Assembly: GCF_003590095.1 (NCBI RefSeq)
Contig: NC_039492.1
Location: forward strand, 6,696,001-6,760,000
Direction: 5' to 3'
Length of the DNA stretch: 64,000 bases
DNA from: Trichoplusia ni
Lineage: Eukaryota > Arthropoda > Insecta > Lepidoptera > Noctuidae
Shown here: one piece after another, positions 23,779 through 36,600 of the stretch
Numbering within the stretch: position 1 is the stretch's first letter
Layout of the letters: each line of letters starts with the position of its first letter
Notes under the pieces: model-generated
Seen by the model: only the letters and a program-made list of their open reading frames with translations
Database searches by the model: none
Told to the model about the DNA's origin: nothing
Program-made: the position numbers and the translations under genes

Positions 23779-26700
23779 GTTAGTATCGCTTTATATATTA
23801 CGTGTGGAATCTCCGAGCATGATTTTAATTAATTTGTTTGTTATGTTTATTCTGTGAATCATGAGAAGCGTTGGTAGCCAAAAATTGTATGTCTTGGTAT
23901 ATGATTGTATCGTTGAGTCCATTACAGGTATTTACATTTCTGAGAACAATGATTTACTAATGAGGAAACAATAGTAAGCGATCACAGCCTAATGTTTACA
24001 TTCTTTGCAATATTTTTTCAATTGTTAGGTGTCATAAGAAAAGGTCTCCAGATCTTTTGTACGTAATTTATTACTCTAGTTATATAAATAAAATATATCT
24101 ACTATTATTGCAAATACCTAGAAATACTGTTATAATTCTGAAAATTGACGCTAATTAATCCGAAACCCCGAACATTGTTGAATCTTAGGTTTTACCGATA
24201 AATCTTTGGATTTCCTTATAACGGTAAAATATATACACCTTTATTTTGAACACGTTTAATTGTGTTTATAGACATATTTATTAAAGCAGTGATCACGAAA
24301 TTTTAGTTTTAAATATCACAACGAGATAAGAGACTCTTTTAACATTCCAATTGGAACCCGACACAGCCTTTGAAGTGACCCCATTGTGACTCCCGATAGC
24401 ATTCTGTATTATCACAACGTTTTCCATTACCTTTGAAGTGACTCCTACATTTTTATTAATAGGTACCATCTATTACGTCAACACTGTTCAAAAGGACAAA
24501 TCCCGTAAAAGGCAATCTCTTTTTGTAATACCATGAAGGACCTTTTATTAAAATTCAAAATATTAACATAAAATAAAATAACAAATTGTATATTGTAATG
24601 TTTATTTTCAAAGTCCTCATAGTTACCGAATATGTACTCAACCAAGCTTGATTCTCTGTACAGTTAATCAAAATACGCGGCTAACATATTTTTCTGTTTT
24701 CCCCAAAGAAATACATTATTATATTAGTATAGGTTGTTCCATCTAGGGAAAAATGTAAAAAATCCTATTGTATTCGTAAGAAAAATACCTTACAATAAGC
24801 TTTGTTATTCAATATTTATTTTTGTATGATACATATTTATCAGTTCTGTCAAGCGGAGTAAACGCAAACTATTATTTCAAATATTAAATAAATCTTCTCC
24901 ATTTCAACCACTTGGCAACACGAAAAATAAATAAGTTTATAAAAAAAGTCTAGAATAAAATCTCGATTTATTTAGAATTTAAAATTACTTCGACTTAAGC
25001 GTGCTAACCACGGCGAGACATTCCTCTCCACTGTCTTATTGCGGACATTACAGTGATTTCGATAGCTACGTGTGAAACACAACAAGTCATCATATATTGA
25101 CGTCCACTCAATGAGCTGCCCATTAGCAAAGCATTTTTTTATTATTTAATAACCATAACGACCACGAATGATTCCTATGTCGGGTGTGACAGAATCAAAT
25201 GACTCTAGAAATGACTCAAATCACAGAATATGTCATTATTTTCTCTTTAACTTTGCCGCTTTCCACATTCGAAAAAGATTAACATAAATAAATGTTTTAA
25301 AAACCATTTGAAACGTGATTCTAATCATTGATTGTTTAATTCGTTTATAACTATTACTAATACAATGTGCACTATCGATTTATTTACGATAGATACTCAT
25401 TTGTTTATACTCCGACACCATTCACATTAATACAAATGGTTATATTATCTGCATAACGAAAATACGATTAAAACTAATATACTGTCAACACAAGTTACAT
25501 GAACCTAAGATTATCCGTCGAGAATTGTATTTTCACTTAAAACTTAATCTATTTTAATGAACACTCAACAGTAACGGTATATTCCTATTATTTATTTGCC
25601 ATATGTATTATATTGTTGGATGAATATGACTTTGTAGTTGTGATAATCACCTGAGTGTGAGTCGTGGCTGAGGAGTTAGTCGTTGCCCTCAAGCCAGGCG
25701 CTAAACATATTGATGGATAGGTAAACACAATCGTTCTCTGCGTTTATTGATGTCCTTGTGTCACATGAAAGAGATTATAGCCATAGTGTTACCATTAACA
25801 CTATACCAACATAAACGGATACTTTACAAACAATCGTTATGATTACCCGTCCAATACTAGTCTGTTAGAAAGTTAGCTTCTTATTTAATCGTTATCTTCA
25901 ACGCGACAAAAAGAAAATTAGAAGTTAACTTTCCAGTATTACGTGACGAGTTTTTTGTTTGTAATTTTGCAAAGCAATTTTTAAGTAGACGTTGATTTCG
26001 TAAACCACTTGTATATTGGTCAGATTCTTGATATAAGTATATAATAGCTTAAAATTAAATAAAAAATAAACAACAATTCTTAAATGTCATAAGTTAAAAA
26101 TGGCTGATAAAAACAGAGAGTACCGTGTTACAAACGCCATACAAAATAAATAAAACGTGAAACCTGTACGGCGTTCACAAATTAACTTTAATTTAAACAA
26201 AGTCTAAACATTCCTTACGTCGTGTATATTACTAATGACTCGTGTTACATTTGAAATAATAACTACAATAATATAAATTTACTGCTCTTTTAATGAGCTA
26301 TTAGCGAAAAAAAGCGCCTTTGTCTTTATTCATAGTTATGTTGTTCGGAATATCATTACTTTGTCTGCTTGTGTGATGTCGAGGTGCAAAATGCGGGTAC
26401 ACGTCCACTTTTCAGAATAATGTTTACTACTTGTATTCAGACCGCGATCTCAAAACATTATCATCCTATCTATAACATCCTTTTGTATTGCCCTACATTG
26501 ATATGATTAAAAATAAGAAGCAAACAAGATTATATCACGAAGTGTCCTCGTGAACAATCCTTGATCCGCTAGACCACAGGACCGAGCCTCGTGAACACTG
26601 ATGCCGATAAAAAAAAACTATTTATACACAAAAAAACTGGACACTAATAAATTCATTTCGTGTTGTTGCCTACATCCGTCAATGACACGGAAAAATATAT

Positions 26701-28706
26701 CAACTTCTTTTACAATTTGTATTCAACACAGGAAACTCATAAACGATATTCATAAAAAACAAACTGAATACTTGGCCTCGGTGACCTACAGCGTCACAAG
26801 GGCCGAGCTTGCCTCATGACTAGTCCACAAAGGCCATTGTCCTTTACCTTTTAATTAAGATCACATACGTCAGGTCGATGATTGGGTGAGCAATCCGTTT
26901 AATTGTTTTGGAGCGATAAGCGTTACGCGAGCGCGTGTCGCCGCATACGTTCTTATGAACATGATTGGAAACTCGTGGTCGGCTCGTCGTGAGGCATCAT
27001 GTGATTGTGATGAGACCACTTAAGCAAATAAACGCCGCTGCTGACACCCGCGACCGCTGCCTACCACCGAGAATTAGCTTAAGACACACTCACCCAAATA
27101 ATAAACACGTCTCGATTAAAAAAAATAACATTACTTAATCGAGTTAACAACGAGTCGCCGTCTAATAGCTATTGTGTAACCGTTGACATGATTTTATATT
27201 ATGAATATGAAGAATGTGCATGGAATAATTAATCGCTAAATATGGGTGTGCTAAAACTATAATTAAAATATTTTCATGTTATGGACGAATATACCAGTTG
27301 GTAAATACAGATGATATTAAATTAAATACATATGTTATAGCTAGACTGTTATTGTTTGTCTTTGTATAGGCAACCGTTCTTTGCTTTCTAACACTGGAGT
27401 GATTGGAATGCAGTGCTTACTGCGTGTGATTTTCATAATGCGGTGCAGAGCTGTTGACGGCATGGAGTCTACGTAAGGGTTGGCTCTTTGAGAGCTGCCT
27501 ATTTATTGTCCGCAACCGGACTTGCGACACAGAGGCTTCCGTACAAATCAAATACATAATTATATTACGAACGTAACAATCGTAGTTTTACCTAGATCTA
27601 TAATTAATGTCTTCGGTATTATTGGCAGGACTAACACATCACCTGTAAAAATGCAATTGTCTAGCTGGACGAACAGACAATCGGACGGACAGCTCAGCCA
27701 CAATAATAGGGTTCCGTTTTGACTCTACTCTTTGGGTACAGAACCTAAATAAGTGCAACCTACTATACAAGTCGTTTTATTCTTAAGACGATGTCTGTAC
27801 GAATGCGATTTCCTCTGTTTTATTACAATTTCTGAAAGGCTAAGACATAACCAGGACGAAAAAAAATGGAAAACTACTGAAGACAGTGAAAGAATAAACT
27901 GAGAAATTACTGGCCTTGAAATGAGTGGATGCTGCAAAACTGTACGTCACCTTGATATCTTAACACGTTTGAAATTGCTATCAAAATCAAAATCTAATCA
28001 AAATAGTAAGGTCAATACTATTATCTGTGTTTATCAGTAAAGCCTACATTATTAACATACGATGATTGATTGATCTAAGATTAAGTTTGAGAGCATAATC
28101 ATATCTTAAAACTAGAGTAAATATTCCATGATATTGGATATGATCGGATCAGCTGTGATTTCTAGTTGAGATTCAGTTCTGATGGATGGGTTATTGATAA
28201 GTCTGAGATATATCATCTATTATCTAGCAAGAAGGTCGTATACTAAACTTTACAAACCTTCATAGTATTTTAACAAGTAGTTATCATTGTATTAAGGACA
28301 ACTCAAGTACGTATTATATATTTTTTTATACTTTAATGTTAAGTGCTAAATAAATAATCTATATTCAATTATTTATTATATTATAGAATGATTTGTAGTT
28401 ATGATTGTTTAGTAATAAGTTATTTACCTTATTTGATGACTGTAGTTATTAATCACATAGTCTTGCCTTCCAGAACCGTCTAATGTAATATTTTTGCAAG
28501 TATGGAAGACAGACGCTCTTCGTTCTGAAGTAAACAACTACATACATAAATATTACTTCTGCATATATACTACTCTTGCTGAGCAGTAAGCCCCATCCCC
28601 TATAGCCAAGTGATATTCCTACATCCGTTAAGTAACGACAGTAAGATGACAAGTCCAAGTCACGTGACTTAAGAAAACGAAATAGCATTTAAATACAGTT
28701 GATTTA
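23779..28706 (+). other. Intronic sequence, few recognisable features
   Basis: No coding exon was seen. About 26530-26605 (CCGCTAGACCACAGGACCGAG) is a tRNA-like repeat relic. About 27640-27760 carries GACAATCGGACGGACAG and GGGTTCCGTTTTGAC from the repeat family at 20480-21095. About 26930-27065 is slightly GC-richer but has no exon structure I can support. Confidence 0.4.
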
Positions 28707-28843
28707 GGGCCGATTTTTCAATCGCCAGATAAAACATATTCGACGAATATGTTTGACGTTTTGACAGCTTTCGTATAGAAAATATGTCAAATGCCATATT
28801 TATTACTCAGATAAAAGTTATCTGACGATTGAAAAATCGGGCC
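28707..28843. mobile_element. 137-bp MITE with TTA target duplication (PIF/Harbinger-like)
   Basis: The left end GGGCCGATTTTTCAATCGCC and the right end (GACGATTGAAAAATCGGGCC) are inverted copies of about 25 bases that include CAGATAA/TTATCTG. TTA stands directly outside both ends (28704-28706 and 28844-28846), the 3-bp duplication expected of PIF/Harbinger-type elements. The interior includes a smaller inverted pair (ACATATTCG/CGAATATGT, 28733-28751). Confidence 0.8.
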
Positions 28844-28846
28844 TTA

Positions 28847-30401
28847 ATAGTTATAATTTTTTGTATGAATGCATCTAGGCTAGAGGGGCTGCTCGCTTAG
28901 GGGATGATAAATAATGTGTTCATTGTTAACATATTAAAACAATAAACTCAGTAGAATACGGAAGTAGGTACCTTATTTAATTGTCACTTACTACGTAAGA
29001 GAAAATTCGATACTTCAAACGTAAGTTAAACTATGGGACACATGTGATTGTTAACTTCAAGTCACTTTATTTACGTCACAGCAGTGTTAACAGATTAAAA
29101 CAATGAATAAACGTGATAAAATTTAAATGCCATTTATCTTTTTTTTCTATTTGATGTGGGAATTGCTTTAGAAATGAAGGTATTTCTATTGTTTCCATTA
29201 CTAACTTAAGTGGTACGGTTATTGATAATATAATTCTATTTTATTCACACCGAGAGTTTATGTAGTTAAATTTTAAACAAACTAACTGAAACACCTTTCT
29301 CGCGCCACAGCAGCCGATAGTTATGCAAATGAGATATTGAAACTCTGCCTTTAAAAATTATAATAAAAAACATTACTGTTTTACAATGCCGCCAAATATC
29401 TTTGGACTATATCTCTGCTACACAATTTCGTTTTTTAAGATTTATTTTTTAAGTTTTATTCAGTAACTGTCACTGTGTGCTGTGCACTCGACCAATAACC
29501 ACTAATTGGGGAACAGATCAGCATAATAGAGGAAAACAATAGCAACACGATATAAGTGTGATAATGATAAGACAAGTTATTAACATTGCTGTTGTATGTC
29601 CTCACAAGACATTAGCCGTCATCACTTAGAACTTATGTGCTAAGTTGGTGGAGGCTTATTTGCTGACACCCTGAAGCTGAAACGCTAGTTGCGATAGTTC
29701 AGTCCACCGACAGACACTGACCGGCGCGGGCGCAGCTTTTCATACGAATTTTGCGCGCTTTCTAAAGTTTACACACAAAAACTGTATTGTTATCATGAAT
29801 TGGATAAACCGGCGGTTTATATAGGGTGTGTGCGTAACTCAGTTGTATTTAATAACAATTATTGTTTCCGCCTCGAGTCGTTAGATTGAGTGACAATTGT
29901 TCGGTAATCTAATAAAAAATGTGTTTGTGTCGCAGTTAAATGATACAAAACTGCTTTAAGAGTAAAATATCTCGTATATAAAAAATTACGTTTCACCTAA
30001 AGGATTTTGATAAGAGTCTTGTTTATGTTATAAGTCTGAAGCAAACATTATATTATTGTCACAAAAGTAACTTACGATATTGGCCGGCTTATTTGCCGAT
30101 TAATTGCAGAAAAGTAAAACTAAACCAGAATGTTTATGTGCAAATGATTTGAATGTTTGTGAAACCCCCGCGACACAAGGATAAAATTCCTTAGTGCGGA
30201 AGTCGTTAAAAAAGAGAAAACCCATTTTTGATAATATCATACCGTAATCATGCTGCTGTTCCACAGATATTTAGGAGCGGTCACCTTTAAACATGCTTAA
30301 ACATAAACATAATAATATTTTTCGACGTGCATTTAATCAAATATTCCATGTGAACAAAGGTACTATACCTTAGTTTATATCTCATTTTTTATTACTTCCA
30401 G
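28847..30401 (+). other. Intron up to the shared coding exon
   Basis: No exon was recognised. About 29685-29760 is GC-richer (GACCGGCGCGGGCGCAGC) beside a TTCAGTC initiator-like motif and could be another weak promoter, but it has no clear splice donor. The intron ends with CATTTTTTATTACTTCCAG. Confidence 0.35.
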
Positions 30402-30655
30402 GTTCGTAAAACGAGCATCCGAATGACTGCGATAAAGGAATATCCCTTCGACTTGAGCGATTTGAACAGCCAGCCGAGTGTCGGCGGCGAACCTCGGCCT
30501 GCGCCCGCGCAAGCGCCACCAGCGCCGCAACCCCCGCCCGCCATCCACCCGCGGGTCTCGCTACCCAACCTAGACGGAAAGAGGAAAGTCTCCATCATGG
30601 CCGACGAGTCCAGCAAAGACAGAGAAAATTTACCATCGAACAATCAATTTGACAG
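30402..30655 (+). CDS. Nha: Antiporter exon 1a (Pro-rich N-terminus, ATG at 30423)
   Basis: Acceptor TTACTTCCAG precedes it and donor ACAG|GTAAG follows (phase 2 out). The usual start would be ATG 30423 (MTAIKEYPFDLSDLNSQ...). The seven codons before it (VRKTSIR) are open, so an upstream coding exon can extend the protein. Residues 23-46 are Pro/Ala-rich (PRPAPAQAPPAPQPPP). RKVS at about residue 55 is a basophilic kinase-type site. The exon ends NNQFDR, with the split Arg codon completed by 40827. Confidence 0.85.
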
Positions 30656-33600
30656 GTAAGTGTTTACTGTTATCACGAAACTAAGATCAAAATATTTCAT
30701 GTCACTGTTGTCTACATTTGACGTAGCTATTATCACTATAAGATGGAGAGTGATAAAAATATTACAATTGTCTAAAGTTAAGTAGCTACTTATTACAACG
30801 GATTAAACGATAGAAATTATTTGGAATAACTTGAAATAGCATTTAGAGATCACAGAATGCTGGAATATAAAATTAAACTAATGTGTGGGTGTGTGTGCAA
30901 GTGCAAAGATAATTCATGAAAAGAGGCTATTTAGTTAAATGCCTTCGGTTCTTAAGGCAATATTGTAGCTCTTAATACACACAGTATTGTTTTTCTCTTC
31001 TGAATAAACAAACCGAAACCTTATGCTGGTGTTTATGGAGTCATTCAATCATTTGTTGCCTTAAGGTGTCTACCATAAAAAATAAGTTACTTCTATTGTC
31101 ATTACTGATACATTTTGTATGGCAGAGTTAAACGATTAAAGTTAATATCCCTCTTTACAAGCAAACATTGTTCAGGCACGAAACACTGAGCAGAAATAGT
31201 TATCCGCGATTTATTCACATAATAAGCCTCAATGCAGGCGTTTATGGGTGTCATCGGAATATCATTTTACATGCATTATACTTATGTAGCCAATAGCACT
31301 TCCAGTGATAATGAAGTTGCATAACGAAGTTAAAGGAATTAATGAAAGTGTTGAATGTACTTAAACGTGAGAATCGGGATTAACTTTAAGTGGTCATTTT
31401 GAAGCACCTGTGAAAAACGCCGTTATGCTATTAGCTCATAACTCTTACTATATAGAAAATAATATCCTGGTATTTATAAGTATGTAGGTTTAATAATGAC
31501 TTCAACTTGATAATGTTTTTGAAACACCAAAACAAACACTTGAACTTCTTCCGTCTCATAAGTCATAGAGCATAGAATTATAAAGTGTTCAAGTTATAGT
31601 CTTGTCATTCTTTAGCTGGTTCAGGAGTTCAAGTTTAGTCATTAAGAGTTTGACACTTCCCACTTCCTTCCCTGTAGAGATGGGTATCTCTACTTGAACT
31701 CTCGTGTCACCTCCAATAAAATATAGAGCTTATTGAAACTTAATTAATCCAGGTTTGGTCTGTTTACGTCATCAAATACATTCAGCGTCAATCTTCATGT
31801 ATTATGAACACTTACCAAAAAAATCAGCCTCCGTAAACAAAAGTTTTCATTATGTACGCGCACTTACGTGCAAATTAAATCACCTAAACATGACTCTACC
31901 ACCAACTTAGTAAAGTTAGACGTTAGTCAGCGCCACCTACAGCTTACGTTCAGTACTAATGAACACTGCATAACTTAACACTCGTAGATTCCGATCTGCG
32001 GTATTTACAAGTCAAGTTGTACGTAAAACTCACTTACTTGTTGTAAACGATACATAGATGGCGCTGACTGTGGCATAAAGAAAATATGCTTGATAAGGTT
32101 GTTTTGTTTATTACAAGTTTGAAACATGCATACCGGTGCACATATTCTGGTTAATAGTTATTGATTTATTGTTTAGTTTCAATTTTTTCAGTAGATTTGT
32201 AGCACTCTTCGGACTTGATCTTACTTAAATCGATACTATGTAATCTACTACTGTAATAATACTACGTAGAGTTTGACTCCACAATTAAATAAGGACCACT
32301 ACTTTCTTTTTCATAAAAAAGTCGCAGTCGCCTAGCAACCAAAATAACATGTAGAAAAAAAACTTCGCAAAACCTGCACTCAGTTACCTGGAATTTGTAA
32401 GGACTGCTCCGAATGTAGAGCAAAAGTGTTTCAAGTGTTCTTTTTTTCTAGAGATCATTTACCTCACATTCAAGATATAACTTCATGTTACCTAATCATA
32501 ATTGCTTGAAACATTTTATGACATCGATTTTTATCGATTTCGCAGAATTCATCAGAATGGGGCGCCTTACGCCGAAGTAATTAGTTAGCACAAAATTTTA
32601 TGGCAAGTTCTTTGTGTGAGAAGTTATTTTTAGCAAAATATCAAGTTTTACACGTTTTAATACAGCTTTCTAGTACGGTATTAGCCGTTGTCAAGTGTAT
32701 TTCAATTATTTTCGTGAATTTAAATGGAAACTTTATTCATAAACTTTACAATAAGACTAGTACATGTATTATACTAAATACCTTAGCAAAAAGTAACGTT
32801 AGTTGAGGAAACAGTAGAACAATGTTTGGGAAAAGTATAAAACGTTTCTTGATGTACCTACATATCTATGTATAGTAATATAACACTTTGTCACATTAGA
32901 AAAAAGCTAATTAATACCAGTTAATAGTTCTAACGGTCGCGCGTTTGAATGTGGTGAAACATATAACCTCGATAAAATTGAAGATAAATTATAATTTAAA
33001 TTATATAAAAAATTATCAATTACTGCAGGTGCAGCAATGAAAAAAGTAAAATTATTTAAAATAAATTAACAAAAACACTTGGAAAAATAAAACTTGTTTT
33101 CGTAAAATGTTTACACTTACTTTGTTTCCGTCAATAAAGTATGATAAAGGTGATTCATATTTTTATGTTCAAGTAAACTAAAATGTTATTACAATTATGT
33201 GAATATTTTTTATCTTAACTCTACAAATTAAATCCAAATCAATATATGAATGAATAAACTGAAAACCTCAAAATTTCTAAGTTTAATGTTTAATCGACAT
33301 TTAGTCAAAATTCAAATAAATTTATACTGAAATTCGTAAGCGTGATAACATCAAATGCGTCTAACATTTGCGATCGTTGAAGTCTTTTACTCTTGACCTA
33401 ATATTCTCACGAACATGCATATTCTAATCACACGGAATTACACCTCCTATGTTTTAAAATACTTTTTTTTTACTTTATTCGAAACAGATTTATGTGAAAG
33501 ATTAGATTAGAATAATAAATATCTGATCTGATCTGGCATTACTTCGTTTATCTTACAAACCATTTGAGAAGAGTCCCGCGATCCCGTCACATATGGGAAT

Positions 33601-36600
33601 GTTCTTGACAAAATATTGCGGATAATTTAATTACTTAAGCTCTCCGCATAAGTGTCGTACTCCAAAAGGCTCTTACAGCGAACTGTTCACCTTTCACTAA
33701 AGTGCTCGCTGTACCCCTCCGTACTTACATCTGTATAAGTAGTACAGTCTTACAACCATCACGTGACTGTTGTTTGTGAAAGGCATAGGTCGTGTCCAGC
33801 TATTGGAGACCCCTGCTGACTCATAACATATCCCTTTGTTGTCTCTCAGTAACAGCTGTTGGAGGGGATAATAGAGGTCATGTCCATTGGCCGCTTCCAA
33901 GACGTGTGTAGGTATCACATGACTGGCGTCCAAACAATATTGTATTGCAATAATATGATAGATAGGCGTATCAAGCATCACGTGCTTTGACTCTCAATTA
34001 AATGTTACAGCAATTATATTTTTGTGTGGGCCCGTTATCGAGTTTATTTTTAGATTGCATTAAGCTGCTAATTTTGAATGTTGGCTACCATCGGTTTAAT
34101 AAATTATTTTTGCAAAGTTAATGGTATGGAAAAACATGGTGAATTATTAACTTAAATTTTCATGAATCGAAAAGGTAAACAAAGTGTCTTTACTTTTTAG
34201 TAATTGGTGTGTACAGAACGTGTTATTGGCATATTTTATGAAATAAAGGTGTGTTCATGAGTAATTTAATATTTAATTTAACATTAATTTTAAATGTTAT
34301 TAAAATTCTCTTAATCTCCATTGGCTAATTAAGCTTCAATATAATTTTTATATTTTATGCGACTGCTCCGAAAATCATAATAATTTAAGAAAATGACGGG
34401 GCATTTAAAAAATCAGCTACAAAATTATCGTGAAACATAGAACATTAAACGCCTGTTCATGTTGTTGGCGCAACCAGCAAAGTGGCAACCAAGTAGTGAC
34501 TCCACTTATATACCGCAGGCGACGACAATAAATTACCATAAGACCTTTTCATAAACGCCTTCGTAATTATTACCAGAACGTGAATAAATTATGCTTATTA
34601 TACTGCACTCGAAAAACACTTTTTCAATTGATCGTTAAATGTATTATACAACGTCTTTATTAATTAATTATATATATCGATGAGAACTAGCACAAAACAT
34701 ATTATACTTAATACTAGATAGATCATTAAAATATGCTGTTGTGAAATGTTTAATGAGTGTTTAATAGACACATAGTAAAACTTCAGAAATCTTTACAAAC
34801 AAAACAATTGAAACGATATTTTTTCATTCAAAAACATTATTAATTGCTTGTAATTAGTGTTCTATATTTTACTCTGCTGCTTAAAGATTTACATAATGCC
34901 CCAGAAACATGTGACTGACAAGTTCATTGCTCGCCAAACTTATGCAGAAACAAATCTGTTATTTATAAAAACAATTTTCTTTAAAACCGAGATGAATTTC
35001 GACAGATGAGTTTTAATTCATCGTGGCTTAAAACAATCAATTATCGATATTGCAGTTATCTTGTGTAATTATTTATTCATTCAAGGTTTTATATTGAATC
35101 ACCATTTTTTGACTGAGAAGTTTAATATGGCAAAGACCCCTAAATATTAAATTGGTCTCGAAAAACACATTGTCCCTTACGCGACGTTCTCTTTATATTT
35201 CTTCTTGTTAAAAACTAAATGTAATTTTAAGATATATTTTAGATAAAGTGTGGATAAAATGTTATATAAAAATATTATTCGCGTGTTGTTCCCATTTTTT
35301 CCCATTTTATGAATTTCCGCTTCAGCCCGCTATTGCGTTACACGTAAATACATATTTCAATCTACAATAGAATACATAAGTATAACATTAAGTGATCAAA
35401 ATATTTATTTTGTTATAATAATATAACAACGTACAAGGATAAACAGACAAAAGAACAGATTGAATTGCTGTATAAATAAAGTTTCAATTATGATAACCAT
35501 AACTTGGTGTTAAATAATGGAAATTTGTGGAAATTGCCCATAGAATTTTCCATTAACTTTTATGTGATTTTAAGAGGTAATAGATAATAGATCATGATGT
35601 GGTTTAGTAATATAACCTATTTGTTATTACCTAATATCACACAAGATTTTGTTTTATCGTACGGTTTCATGCAAGAGTTTCCTAGTGTGATCACTCGTCC
35701 TGTATTTCCGTATATCAGGATATATTTATACGAATTTCCTTATAGATAAAGTACGTATGAACATAATTTTATTATAAATAATTCTGTTGCTACGACAAAG
35801 CTATGTACACATATGTTGGTCAAAAACTATAGCAATAATCAGAGATTTTTTAAAAGGAATAAACATTTTCTTTAATAATTCGGTCTTTAGTCTTAAAATT
35901 AATAACGTTAAAGTGAATTGATATGTGAGAGTAAACGTGACTTAAATTACAACCAGAAGTAATTTATAAAATACAAATGCGGTGAACACGGTACCATATG
36001 GTCTGAATATCGATGTTTTGTGACAGTTGATGTTATTGCCTAGTATTTACATTGTGCGGTTACGCGTTGTCAACTATAGAAATGGAAGAAATCAACTTTA
36101 CATAATATCTTTTATTTATATACTTCATTATGTATGTACATGTGACTTGATTTTTCATTGTGCGCAACGTTTCGACAATTTTGAACAATTTCAACAATGA
36201 ACGTAGTGTTCACGGCACTGCGGCTGAAGTTATTGAAGACATTGAGTATAATAAGATGTCATGCTTACAATATTCTGATTGAGAAACAGACGCGATAACA
36301 AAAGGTACAGATTCAAGTTGTACTCGAGTGATTTGTCTCAGTCAACCATTTTTCACGGTTTATACTTACAGAGGGATTTTTATTCTAATTAGTAAACGCA
36401 CGAAATAACTCAACACAACATATTGTAAAATTCATAATAGGTACATTTTAACAACTTAATATTTACTCATTAATCCTTATCGAGGAATCGAATTAATTGT
36501 TCTTTCAAACACTAATCAACTTATAATTCTATACTAAATTTATACATATGCAGGCGTAATAATCGTACAGTTCGATATCGTAATTAAACAACTACATGAA

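Noticed and set aside
33697..33981. 94-codon frame on the - strand
   Set aside because: No domain, no splice context and AT-rich surroundings. Not supportable as a gene.
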